Shown here piece by piece: positions 1 to 7,979 of a stretch of 17,955 bases of DNA. The stretch covers positions 1 through 17,955 of the forward strand of contig DNTB01000082.1 in NCBI GenBank assembly GCA_003499525.1, in the 5' to 3' direction. The translations under genes were made by a program, and so were the position numbers. Source of the stretch: Flavobacteriales bacterium. GTDB lineage: Bacteria > Bacteroidota > Bacteroidia > Flavobacteriales_G > Salibacteraceae. Below the pieces are notes generated by a model. It did no database searches, was not told the DNA's origin, and worked only from the letters and a program-made list of their open reading frames with translations. Numbering within the stretch: the stretch's first letter is position 1; every line of letters starts with the position of its first letter.

Positions 1-12
1 AGGCTTTTCAAG

Positions 13-86
13 CTCCTCCACTTGGACTTGAACCAAGGACACCCTGATTAACAGTCAGGTGCTCTAACCAACTGAGCTATGGAGGA
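13..86 (-). tRNA. tRNA-Asn (GUU)
   Basis: Transfer RNA for asparagine on the minus strand, 74 nt. The acceptor stem pairs TCCTCCA (86-80) with TGGAGGA (20-14), followed by discriminator G at 13. The anticodon arm reads CCTGA-CTGTTAA-TCAGG, placing anticodon GTT at 52-50. The T arm carries the expected GGTTCAAGTCC pattern. The 3' CCA is not encoded (the next bases on this strand are CTT) and must be added after transcription. No other tRNA is adjacent within the window. Confidence 0.97.
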
Positions 87-119
87 ATATGTTAAAAACA
101 CCCCCGAAAAACGGGCCGA

Positions 120-150
120 CAATATTAGCGAAATGCCGAACGGTAAACAA
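120..150 (-). promoter_or_regulatory. Candidate promoter for tRNA-Asn
   Basis: On the minus strand a TTG (150-148) is followed after 20 nt by TAATATTG (127-120), one mismatch from the Bacteroidota -7 consensus TAnnTTTG. It would start transcription about 28 nt upstream of the mature tRNA 5' end. It overlaps, on the opposite strand, the region before the kinase promoter. This is an inference from the consensus only. Confidence 0.3.
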
Positions 151-158
151 TATATTTG
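151..158 (+). promoter_or_regulatory. Candidate -7 box of the PfkB-family kinase gene
   Basis: TATATTTG matches TAnnTTTG exactly and ends 15 nt before the ATG at 174, so the leader would be only about 10 nt. No clear -33 TTG is present; the closest is TTAG at 125-128, 22 nt upstream. The last three bases of this box also form a TTG codon in frame with the kinase, which an ORF caller could mistake for the start. Confidence 0.4.
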
Positions 159-173
159 CGCAAAATTTTAAGT

Positions 174-1100
174 ATGAGTTTATTAGTGGTTGGTTCAGTT
201 GCATTTGATCAAATTGAAACACCTTTTGGAAAGACAGGTAAAATCATCGGAGGGGCAGGATCATATATCAGCCTGGCCGCCGCCCATTTTTCTGATGATG
301 TAGCCCTTATATCAGTTGTTGGCGAGGACTTTCCAAAGAGTTTTCTAGATAGGCTCAATACTGAAGGTGTGAATACAAAGGGAGTGGAAGTGGTAAAAGG
401 CAGAAAGTCGTTTTTCTGGTCGGGTAAGTATCATAACGACATGAATACCAGAGATACCTTAGTTACAGAATTGAACGTGTTAGGTGATTTTAACCCTGTG
501 GTACCAAAGGAATTCAGAAGCCCGGACTTTTTGATGTTAGGTAACCTGTCTCCACAAGTGCAGATGGAAGTCATCAGTCAGATAGAAAAAAGGCCAAAAC
601 TTGTTGTACTGGATACCATGAATTTTTGGATGGACATGGCCTGGGATGAACTCATTGCAGTGATCAGAAAAGTAGATGTTGTCACTATAAATGATGAAGA
701 AGCTCGTCAATTGTCTGGAGAATACAGTCTGGTGAAAGCAGCACAAAAAATTCTCGATTTAGGCCCCAAGTATCTGGTCATAAAAAAAGGCGAGCATGGC
801 GCTTTACTTTTCAACCGGGCTAAAGAGGTATTCTTTGCTCCTGCCTTGCCACTTGAGGAGGTTTTTGATCCAACCGGAGCGGGAGATTCATTTGCAGGTG
901 GGTTTTTGGGTTATCTGTCCGCCACCAGGGATGTGTCTTTTCGAAACATGAAGCGAGCGATAATCTTTGGTTCTGCCATGGCATCATTCACTGTAGAGAA
1001 ATTTGGACTTGAACGACTTGAAAACCTGACCAGCAATGAGATGGATGAACGAGTTCAGGAGTTTATTGACCTGGTTCAATTCGATATTGCTCTGGTTTAA
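174..1100 (+). CDS. PfkB/ribokinase-family carbohydrate or nucleoside kinase
   Basis: Cytoplasmic ATP-dependent kinase of the PfkB (ribokinase) superfamily, 308 aa, the usual family length. The N-terminal glycine-rich substrate region is visible near residues 26-30 (GGAGS), an NDEEARQL segment (the NxxE Mg-phosphate motif) near 173-180, and the C-terminal anion-hole and catalytic-base motif DPTGAGD at 232-238, with D238 the expected base. The substrate cannot be read from the sequence; ribose, other sugars and adenosine-like substrates are all possible within the family. I chose ATG 174 over the in-frame TTG at 156 because that TTG is part of a good -7 promoter box, and because MSLLVVGS starts exactly at the first beta strand. 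It stands alone on this strand and its stop abuts the stop of the convergent lamin-tail gene. Confidence 0.9.
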   Translation: MSLLVVGSVAFDQIETPFGKTGKIIGGAGSYISLAAAHFSDDVALISVVGEDFPKSFLDRLNTEGVNTKGVEVVKGRKSFFWSGKYHNDMNTRDTLVTELNVLGDFNPVVPKEFRSPDFLMLGNLSPQVQMEVISQIEKRPKLVVLDTMNFWMDMAWDELIAVIRKVDVVTINDEEARQLSGEYSLVKAAQKILDLGPKYLVIKKGEHGALLFNRAKEVFFAPALPLEEVFDPTGAGDSFAGGFLGYLSATRDVSFRNMKRAIIFGSAMASFTVEKFGLERLENLTSNEMDERVQEFIDLVQFDIALV

Positions 1101-4100
1101 TTAGCGAATGGCAATGGCCACGAGCTTGTATAACTTTTCGTTTCCGTTCAAATCAAACGCGGTGAAAAGCACGATGTACATGCCCGTATCGACAGGTTCT
1201 CCATCCGCATTGAGGCCATTCCAAGTTATTATTCCTGAAGAAGAAAGCAACACGTTGTTGGCTATTTGAACAACAGGTTGGCCAGCAGCACTATAGATAT
1301 GTACCGATCCTGTGTATCCTGGTAAACCAAAGTTGTATCCTATCTCCAATTGATCCTGAAATCCATCATTATCCGGTGAGACATATTTATCGACCAACCA
1401 GACCTCAGAGCTTTGTTCAAACTCAGTTTTTCTTTGGGAATTTTCATATCCGGGTGTTCCAAAGTTGACTTCTGAGGAAGCCGAGAACCAATTGTTTGCA
1501 TCTTGGGTGGGTCTGTCATACCGAATCCGTTCAAGGGAAACCCCATCTGTAGAATTGAGCAGTTTATAGTGCCAGTCATCACTATAATTTAGTTCATCTA
1601 TAATGCCACCAATTGGATCTAAAAGTTGAACAGTAGCTGCATCATTGCCGAATGCTGGAAGATCGTTTTCACGTACTGAGAAAGCTCCAGAACCTGGATA
1701 TTCCATAAGCACATTCAAAGAATCCTCTGTAAAGGCTATTATTCCTGCAGATTGAATAAAGATAACCGGATCGACTTGCTCAGTAGATACGGTTCCCGAC
1801 GAACTTACAGATCTTATGGCCCATCCGGAGAGGTTAATGGGTTCTTCAGAGGAATTGTAAAACTCCACGTAGTCACTTCCATCCCCTCGGGGATTAAATA
1901 AAATTTCATTGATAATAACATCTCCAATCATGGGCAGATTAAAAAACTCTTCCACTAAATCCAGACTATCCGTTTGGTTGCAGTTTTTTATTCCGTTGAA
2001 CTGGACAGTGTATTGTACACCTCTCTGAAATTGTGGTGAACTGTGTATTATTAAACTGCGATCATCCACAATTCTGACAGAGTCTATCTCGATATCCGGT
2101 AAGATGGATATAGCGCTATCAAGATCAGAAAAATCAACACTTTGACTAAAATCTGCACGGATACTATTTGGTGAATTAATGCTCACTTCAATCACCTCAA
2201 AAGATGAAAATAGAATTGAATCCAGCACACTATTCGGCATTGCAGGAGTACCTCCGAGCTTGTCCAAACTTGAAGTCCAGTTATCTGATCCGGTGCAGAA
2301 TTGATCAGGGTTAATCAGCTCTAAAGACCAACCTCCGCTTTCTTTTCCTGGTTCGTGCCAGCTATTCTCATATTGGAGTTCATCAATTAAAACATCACTT
2401 TCAATGTAGATGTAGTCTCCATTATTGTTTAAAGAAGGCCATCCATCCACACCAATTACATTACCCTTGAAATGGTCAGTTTCCCGAGTGTCGCATATAA
2501 CTGCCCATTCATTGGGCAGTACAATACCGTTTGCGATTACACCAGTACTGGTTTGGTCACCCACCTTCAGTCCGTTGAGACGGATGGGATAACCAGACCG
2601 ATTATATACTTCTATATACTCTACCGGAAGACCGGGGCTTATTTCTGTATTGGGCTCTGGAAATATTTCACTGATGATCAGGTCATACGGAGATGGACTC
2701 GAGCCGATGGTGATCGAAAAGCTTGTATCCGTCATTTGATTTCCTGAACAATCAGCCCATTTTGTGAGATTTGCGGAATAAATGGCACTTGAATCTAATG
2801 GGGTGAGAAGAAAATCATATTCATAATTGAATGGGTCTGAGGCAACAAAAGAGAGGATATTTATTCCAGGAATGATCACATTACTTAATGCATTTATACT
2901 ATCAACAGGTTTACTGAAGGTAAGTTGTAGAAAATTGTTGCTCTGAAGATTCCACCGTGTAAGCTTCGGTTTAGTGGTATCAGGAAGCAATGAATATATT
3001 GAATTTGGCGCTCCGGGGGTCCCTCCGTCGCTGCTCTCAGATGCCGACCAGTTTTGTGGCACATCACAGACTGCACTGGGGTTAATTCGCTCCAGAGACC
3101 ATCCACCATTTTTTTTGATGTCGCTCCCATACCAAAGGTCAGAATAGGTTACTGAATCAACTGTACTTCCATTTGGGGAGATGACTTTAAGGTTGTCTCC
3201 ACTATTGTTTAATGTTGGCCATGGGGAGAGCCCCAAAACTTTTCCGAAAACTGAAAAAAGATCAGTATCGCTCTCTGCGCTAAGAATGAGAAACTCACCC
3301 GGCCCGAGTATGAATTTGGGTAGGACTACCGAGCTGGATGCATCAGCGTATTCATACCCATTTAAATCTATGGGGGCGACCGTTGTATTCAAAATTTCTA
3401 TGAATTCATTGGGAGGTAATCCAACCGAGGGGTTCGGGTCTGGAAAGATTTCATTGATGATCAAATCACCAAAAACAGGATTGTAAATATTGAATTGGAA
3501 ACTTGCAGGAAGCATAACATTACCGGCCTTATCCTCAACATTTGAAATAGTCATAGAGTAGTTGCCGTTTGCAAAACCCTGTGAAAAGGAAAGCACTGTA
3601 CTGGTGCTATCCGAACCATTGTAAATAACACTCTGAGGATTTCCTATACCCGCAATGCTGTAATTCGCATTGCTGATAGCGGTAGGGCCAGATACAGGTT
3701 CGCTAAAAAATACCTGAATGGTGCTATCGTTGATCAAACTAATCGTGTCCACTACAGGAGGAATAGTGTCGCTAAGAATGCTGCCTGTTACAATAAAATT
3801 GTCAAAAAAGAATCTGTCACTTCGGGTTGAAGTGTAAATGCATTGAACTCCGAAATAGGAACTGGTCAAATGCTGCAGGTCGATGACCGACCCCTGATTG
3901 ATAAAGTTTCCGGTTGACGCCGTGTCGATGGCCAGCCAAAAGATTCCATTGAGATCTCTTTCAACCCGGATGTATACCTCCGGATTTAGAGCGACCGTCC
4001 CATCCGTCCCGTCGATAATTTTAGTGATGCTGGTTCCGTTCTGTCGAAATAAGCTAACATCGTCCACTGTTCCACTGGCCCCTCCAATTTGTACGAAATA

Positions 4101-4424
4101 TCCATTGAGGGAACCTGACAAATCTGGCGACGTGCTCATCAGATAAACCCTGGCATAATTTGACCCTGACGGATTAAAATCCATTTTACACCAGAATTCC
4201 CAGGAGGTTAACCATGCGGCCTGAGAAGTTGTGATGAGTTGTGATGTGCCTGAAATAGCGGGGGCGTTTAATTGGAGTTGAAAAGAAGTGTCTATCTGAA
4301 AATCAGCTGTATCTCCAACCCATGAGGGATTGTTGGTAAAGTCACCATCAGAAAAATCATCCGTAAACTGCCCGAACAATTCGGTACTCAAAACCAGCAA
4401 AAGCAAGACTGTTATTCGGTGCAT
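1101..4424 (-). CDS. Secreted multidomain lamin-tail-domain protein with FlgD-like C-terminal domain
   Basis: Large exported protein, 1107 aa, with a signal peptide (MHR, hydrophobic core to about residue 16, likely cleavage near LFGQ at 19). Residues about 20-215 are a beta-rich domain opening with DDFSDGDF, resembling jelly-roll/LamG-like modules. Three repeated units follow, each an Ig-like beta domain (about 219-313, 481-573, 742-828) and a lamin tail domain (about 319-475, 580-732, 834-995). Each lamin tail domain starts with an (I/S)E(I/L)(F/L) motif and ends with a SLExI...NW...GTPxxxNS motif. Residues 1008-1107 begin SPDNDGF and resemble FlgD-Ig or CHU_C-type C-terminal domains, which often serve as type IX secretion signals in Bacteroidota. 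The role is unknown; surface adhesion or scaffolding is a guess. No catalytic motif is seen. It is monocistronic with its own promoter. Confidence 0.85.
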   Translation of the reverse strand: MHRITVLLLLVLSTELFGQFTDDFSDGDFTNNPSWVGDTADFQIDTSFQLQLNAPAISGTSQLITTSQAAWLTSWEFWCKMDFNPSGSNYARVYLMSTSPDLSGSLNGYFVQIGGASGTVDDVSLFRQNGTSITKIIDGTDGTVALNPEVYIRVERDLNGIFWLAIDTASTGNFINQGSVIDLQHLTSSYFGVQCIYTSTRSDRFFFDNFIVTGSILSDTIPPVVDTISLINDSTIQVFFSEPVSGPTAISNANYSIAGIGNPQSVIYNGSDSTSTVLSFSQGFANGNYSMTISNVEDKAGNVMLPASFQFNIYNPVFGDLIINEIFPDPNPSVGLPPNEFIEILNTTVAPIDLNGYEYADASSSVVLPKFILGPGEFLILSAESDTDLFSVFGKVLGLSPWPTLNNSGDNLKVISPNGSTVDSVTYSDLWYGSDIKKNGGWSLERINPSAVCDVPQNWSASESSDGGTPGAPNSIYSLLPDTTKPKLTRWNLQSNNFLQLTFSKPVDSINALSNVIIPGINILSFVASDPFNYEYDFLLTPLDSSAIYSANLTKWADCSGNQMTDTSFSITIGSSPSPYDLIISEIFPEPNTEISPGLPVEYIEVYNRSGYPIRLNGLKVGDQTSTGVIANGIVLPNEWAVICDTRETDHFKGNVIGVDGWPSLNNNGDYIYIESDVLIDELQYENSWHEPGKESGGWSLELINPDQFCTGSDNWTSSLDKLGGTPAMPNSVLDSILFSSFEVIEVSINSPNSIRADFSQSVDFSDLDSAISILPDIEIDSVRIVDDRSLIIHSSPQFQRGVQYTVQFNGIKNCNQTDSLDLVEEFFNLPMIGDVIINEILFNPRGDGSDYVEFYNSSEEPINLSGWAIRSVSSSGTVSTEQVDPVIFIQSAGIIAFTEDSLNVLMEYPGSGAFSVRENDLPAFGNDAATVQLLDPIGGIIDELNYSDDWHYKLLNSTDGVSLERIRYDRPTQDANNWFSASSEVNFGTPGYENSQRKTEFEQSSEVWLVDKYVSPDNDGFQDQLEIGYNFGLPGYTGSVHIYSAAGQPVVQIANNVLLSSSGIITWNGLNADGEPVDTGMYIVLFTAFDLNGNEKLYKLVAIAIR

Positions 4425-4428
4425 CTAT

Positions 4429-4458
4429 CAAAAATAGTTTCATTATTAGCTTTTCCAA
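4429..4458 (-). promoter_or_regulatory. Promoter of the lamin-tail gene, probably leaderless
   Basis: On the minus strand TTG (4458-4456), 19 nt, then TATTTTTG (4436-4429), a full match to the Bacteroidota consensus. Only 4 nt separate the -7 box from the ATG at 4424, so transcription should begin at or next to the start codon. The signal peptide requires that ATG, so the start cannot be moved downstream. Confidence 0.6.
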
Positions 4459-4459
4459 G

Positions 4460-4488
4460 TGTGTGGGAATGATCCGAGATTATTTTTG
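4460..4488 (+). promoter_or_regulatory. Candidate asd promoter
   Basis: TATTTTTG at 4481-4488 matches TAnnTTTG and ends 15 nt before the asd ATG, the same distance as in the kinase gene. A weak -33 element TGTG lies at 4460-4463 with 17-nt spacing. It is back to back with the lamin-tail promoter inside a 79-nt region. Confidence 0.45.
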
Positions 4489-4503
4489 CCAAAAATTTAA
4501 TCC

Positions 4504-5511
4504 ATGCGATTAGCAATAATTGGTGCAACGGGTATGGTTGGTAGGGTAATGCTCAAAGTTCTTTCAGAGCGCAGGTTTCCTTTTGACCAGCTCGTCTTGG
4601 CAGCATCTGAAAAATCATTGGGCACACAAATAAGCTCTCCCCTTGGAGTTCACGAAGTAGTTAGTATTCGTCAAGCGCTGGATCTTAGGCCCGATATTGC
4701 TTTGTTTTCGGCGGGAGGACAGATATCTGCCGAGTGGGCCCCGAAATTTGCCGAAACAGGATGCTATGTTGTGGACAACTCTTCTGCGTGGCGAATGGAT
4801 GAATCCTGCCCATTGGTTGTTCCTGAAATAAATGCTGACACATTAAGACCCGAATCGCGGATAATGGCTAACCCGAACTGCTCTACAATTCAGTTGGTTA
4901 TGGTATTGTATCCAATACATATGGAATACGGTCTTAAGAGAATTGTGGTGTCCACCTACCAATCTGTTTCCGGAACGGGCAAGAGAGCAGTGCAACAACT
5001 TGAAAATGAGAGGGCCAATCAACAGGGCGAAATGGCCTATCCATATCCGATAGATAAGAACTGCCTGCCTCACTGTGATGTTTTCTTAGAAAATGGCTAC
5101 ACCAAAGAGGAGATGAAGTTGGTCAACGAATCGAGAAAAATCATGAACCTTCCGGAACTGGCTCTCACAGCGACTGCAGTTCGCGTTCCTGTTCAGGGAG
5201 GGCATAGCGAATCGGTAAATATAGAGTTGGAAAAACCAGTTGTTATCGGGGATATCAGGAGACGGCTGTCGGAAATTTCCGGAGTGAAAGTGGTAGACAA
5301 TCCAGATGTTAATCAATATCCCATGCCTAAGTATGCAGAAGGTAAGGATGAAGTTTTTGTTGGAAGAATAAGAATTGATGAGTCACAACCTAATACGCTT
5401 AATATGTGGATTGTAGCAGATAATTTGAGGAAAGGAGCAGCGACCAATGCGGTTCAGATTGCTGAGGCCATCATTCAGAAGGGCTACCTTACAAATGCCT
5501 CGACTAAATGA
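4504..5511 (+). CDS. asd: Aspartate-semialdehyde dehydrogenase
   Basis: NADPH-dependent enzyme that reduces aspartyl phosphate to aspartate semialdehyde, the branch point to lysine/diaminopimelate, threonine and methionine; cytoplasmic homodimer or tetramer. It has 335 aa, typical of the family. The Rossmann motif GATGMVG is at residues 7-13, the catalytic cysteine is C126 in NPNCST, and the substrate-binding RVPVQGGH segment places R227 and H234. The STYQSVSGTG segment near 150-159 also matches the family. All key residues are intact. It starts at ATG 4504 with a near-leaderless promoter. The next gene follows after 67 nt, so it may be a single-gene unit or partly cotranscribed with the membrane protein downstream. 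Confidence 0.96.
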   Translation: MRLAIIGATGMVGRVMLKVLSERRFPFDQLVLAASEKSLGTQISSPLGVHEVVSIRQALDLRPDIALFSAGGQISAEWAPKFAETGCYVVDNSSAWRMDESCPLVVPEINADTLRPESRIMANPNCSTIQLVMVLYPIHMEYGLKRIVVSTYQSVSGTGKRAVQQLENERANQQGEMAYPYPIDKNCLPHCDVFLENGYTKEEMKLVNESRKIMNLPELALTATAVRVPVQGGHSESVNIELEKPVVIGDIRRRLSEISGVKVVDNPDVNQYPMPKYAEGKDEVFVGRIRIDESQPNTLNMWIVADNLRKGAATNAVQIAEAIIQKGYLTNASTK

Positions 5512-5513
5512 AA

Positions 5514-5521
5514 TAAGTTTG
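5514..5521 (+). promoter_or_regulatory. Weak candidate -7 box before the Bax1-like gene
   Basis: TAAGTTTG fits TAnnTTTG and lies just after the asd stop, giving a leader of about 50 nt. No TTG stands at the proper distance upstream, so this may be chance and the gene may be read through from asd. Confidence 0.25.
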
Positions 5522-5578
5522 GCACTTGAACATTCTATGAACTGTTACGTATAACCTCAGGCAAAAAATTAATTACCA

Positions 5579-6301
5579 ATGATACGATCAAGTAATCCTG
5601 TTTTAAGCGAAAAGACATTTCAATCAAGAATAGCCGAGTTTGGCGGAGTAGGAGTAATGACCGTCAAAGGGACGATAAATAAAACCATCGTCATGGCACT
5701 TTTGGTTGCGGGCACTGCAGCATGGTCATGGATGAACCCGAGCAATGTTTGGATGATGGTAGGCTTGATAGGCGGTTTAATTATGGCGCTTGTTACGGCC
5801 TTCCGCCCAAGATCTGCCGGTTACACTGCACCGCTGTATGCAGTTTTTGAAGGCCTTTTTCTAGGTGCCATCTCTGCATATTTCAACGCTTCATACGGTG
5901 GAATTGTATTCCAGGCAGTCAGTTTGACGATAGGTGTACTTTTTACCATGCTGTTTCTGTACCGAAGTGGAATCATTAAGGTTACCGAGAAATTTAGAAT
6001 GGGGGTGTTTGCAGCTACAGGAGGCATATTCCTCATGTATATGCTTAACCTGATCCTCAGCTTCTTTGGTGCACAATTTCTGTATTTGGAGAACGCTTCG
6101 TTGTTGATGATCGGTATAAGTGTTGCTGTTGTAGTTATCGCTGCATTAAACCTGGTTCTTGACTTTGACTTTATCGACAGGGCTAGTGCAAGTGGAGCTC
6201 CTAAATACATGGAGTGGTACGGGGCATTTGGTTTAATGGTCACTTTGATTTGGCTGTACTTCGAGATACTCAGACTGCTTGCGATGCTCAATCGCAGATA
6301 A
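5579..6301 (+). CDS. Bax inhibitor-1/YccA family integral membrane protein
   Basis: Polytopic membrane protein of 240 aa. It opens with SSNPVLSEKTF, a soluble segment that I recognise from the bacterial Bax1-I (YccA-like) family. Hydrophobic helices follow at roughly residues 35-50, 57-74, 85-102, 108-126, 137-162, 170-190 and 212-236, that is six or seven membrane spans. The acidic or polar residues near the last spans (LDFDFIDRA) are typical of the pH-sensitive calcium-leak channel family, though function in bacteria is poorly defined. The ATG at 5579 is the only sensible start. Its TAA shares one base with the ATG of the next gene (TAATG), which implies translational coupling with the thioredoxin-like lipoprotein. 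Confidence 0.88.
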   Translation: MIRSSNPVLSEKTFQSRIAEFGGVGVMTVKGTINKTIVMALLVAGTAAWSWMNPSNVWMMVGLIGGLIMALVTAFRPRSAGYTAPLYAVFEGLFLGAISAYFNASYGGIVFQAVSLTIGVLFTMLFLYRSGIIKVTEKFRMGVFAATGGIFLMYMLNLILSFFGAQFLYLENASLLMIGISVAVVVIAALNLVLDFDFIDRASASGAPKYMEWYGAFGLMVTLIWLYFEILRLLAMLNRR

Positions 6302-7977
6302 TGAAACGATATTCTTTTTTTATAGTTTGTACAGGAGCTTTGTTTCTTATTCTGAGCTTACCGGCTTGTTTTGATTCGAGCAAAAAGCAGCCGGCTCCTT
6401 TTGTCAAGCTTCCGGATTATCAAAAGGTTATTGACTCTCTTAGTCGAGAGAATATTTCAATCCAGAAAAGTGTCAGGACCAGTGGAGAGGTGTCTGAGGT
6501 CATAATTGACGAACCAAATTGGAAATCTGAATTGGCTTTGTTTTTGGAGTTGGACTTCAATACTTCAGGTAATAAAGACAATTATAAGATCGAAGACAAA
6601 AAAGGAACCCTGGTAAATCTTTTTCAGCGGAGCTATACCGCATTAAAAGAAGGTCAGAAGGTGAAAAAAGCAATAGTTCTTTATCGCGATGACAAGCTTA
6701 TTTGTGCTGAATATTTCATACAAAAGAACGACTATCCTTATTCGATGGAAAAGAAATTGACCTTTTATCCATCCAGAGGATTCAGAGCCAGCTGGATTCA
6801 AAAATTAGATGGGTTAATTGATGAAGAAGTTGATGTTGAAGTACGCTGGATTCAGGATACCGTATTGCAGGTCTGGAATTTTGATGCGAAGACGGAATTT
6901 ACTCCTATTCGTGTGAATACATCAAAGCAAGGAAGTAATGAGATTTTGACTTTTACTCAAGGAGACGAACAAATTGCAGTTCTTGCGGAGAGTACTGCGA
7001 ATGGATCGATGGTGGCCACATTGCCGGTTTTTCAGTCTACCTTGACATATATGCACGAAGGAATGCAAACGAAAGGTATTTTCCGGGATGAATATAGAGG
7101 TGAGAATTATCAGGTGTTTTTTTCTGGGTATCCTGCCAAGATCAATTTCATGGATTTATCTGCTTCAGGAATTGAGGGAAGGTGGGATGTAGAAATAATA
7201 AGGGGAGAAGAGAGGAGCCGGGCAATCGGTTTGTTCGAGCAGTTCGGAAAAAGGGTTTATGGTACATTTCTGACCAAAACTGGCGACTACCGGTTTCTTG
7301 AGGGAGAGTTAGTTGGAGACTCGTTCTACGTTAGTGGATTCGATGGACGACACCTGTATCGTTTTACAGGTATTCTGAAAGGTGATAGCATTGTACGGGG
7401 CTCCTATGCATCTGGGAATCATTTCCTGGCAGAATGGGTTGCTAAAAGAAATGATGGTGCGCAATTGGAAGATCCAACGAGTTTGACACAGCATCAGGGC
7501 CACCAAATAAGCTTTTCGCTGGAGGGAGTTGATGGTAAGACCTACACCCTTCAGGATGAACGCTTTCAAAACAAAGTGATTTTGCTGCAGATTATGGGAT
7601 CATGGTGCCCCAATTGTATGGATGAGTCCATGTATTTCAGAGAAATTTATCCAGAGTTTCATGATCAGGGATTGGAAATCATAGCGCTAGGATTCGAACA
7701 TAGAGCGAAGTCAGAAGCTTCTCTGAAAAAACTGAGAAAAGCATCTGATGATCTTGAATTACCTTATCCCGTGCTGTTTGCAGGTAGCACGAAAGAGGTG
7801 AAAGAGGTATTGCCTCAAATTGAGAATTTCATGTCCTTCCCTACGACCATATTTATAGATCGCAAAGGGAAAATCAGACGAATCCACACGGGGTTTAGCG
7901 GACCTTCTACGGGTAAGTTTTACGCCGAATATAAAGAAGATACCGAATCTTTTATCCGGGAGTTATTGTCTGAATAG
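6301..7977 (+). CDS. Lipoprotein with C-terminal TlpA/ResA-like thioredoxin domain
   Basis: Predicted lipoprotein of 558 aa, anchored in the envelope and facing the periplasm. A signal peptide with lipobox LPAC gives the lipidated cysteine C23. Three parts follow: residues about 38-185, with no domain I can name confidently; about 186-385, a beta-rich region (GTFLTKTGDYRFLEG, GSYASG) as found ahead of the Trx domain in other Bacteroidota TlpA-like proteins; and 386-558, a thioredoxin fold with active site WCPNC (C436, C439) and cis-proline P514 in FPTTIFID. It should act as a disulfide reductase, for example in cytochrome c maturation or oxidative-stress repair; the substrate is unknown. I chose ATG 6301 because the signal peptide begins there and it overlaps the previous stop; an in-frame GTG at 6214 would bury the signal peptide. 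It ends 2 nt from the convergent atpG stop. Confidence 0.85.
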   Translation: MKRYSFFIVCTGALFLILSLPACFDSSKKQPAPFVKLPDYQKVIDSLSRENISIQKSVRTSGEVSEVIIDEPNWKSELALFLELDFNTSGNKDNYKIEDKKGTLVNLFQRSYTALKEGQKVKKAIVLYRDDKLICAEYFIQKNDYPYSMEKKLTFYPSRGFRASWIQKLDGLIDEEVDVEVRWIQDTVLQVWNFDAKTEFTPIRVNTSKQGSNEILTFTQGDEQIAVLAESTANGSMVATLPVFQSTLTYMHEGMQTKGIFRDEYRGENYQVFFSGYPAKINFMDLSASGIEGRWDVEIIRGEERSRAIGLFEQFGKRVYGTFLTKTGDYRFLEGELVGDSFYVSGFDGRHLYRFTGILKGDSIVRGSYASGNHFLAEWVAKRNDGAQLEDPTSLTQHQGHQISFSLEGVDGKTYTLQDERFQNKVILLQIMGSWCPNCMDESMYFREIYPEFHDQGLEIIALGFEHRAKSEASLKKLRKASDDLELPYPVLFAGSTKEVKEVLPQIENFMSFPTTIFIDRKGKIRRIHTGFSGPSTGKFYAEYKEDTESFIRELLSE

Positions 7978-7979
7978 AC

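Noticed and set aside
103..115. CCCG-AAAAA-CGGG hairpin between tRNA-Asn and the kinase gene
   Set aside because: The stem is only 4 bp. On the plus strand no T-run follows and no gene precedes it; on the minus strand it would sit at the proposed start of the tRNA transcript. Not a credible terminator.
156..173. TTG start adding six residues to the PfkB kinase
   Set aside because: The TTG is the end of a TATATTTG promoter box, and the added residues lie before the conserved first beta strand.
4225..4246. Short direct repeat (GTTGTGAT twice) in the lamin-tail gene
   Set aside because: Two copies only, in coding sequence for Thr/Ser-rich residues; explained by codon use.
5821..6291. 156-codon open frame antisense to the Bax1-like gene
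   Set aside because: It lies wholly inside a well-supported membrane-protein gene, has a biased low-complexity translation and no promoter or family resemblance; it is a shadow frame.
6214..6300. GTG start for the TlpA-like lipoprotein, inside the Bax1-like gene
   Set aside because: It would put 29 residues before a good signal peptide and lipobox; ATG 6301 with one-base overlap is far better.
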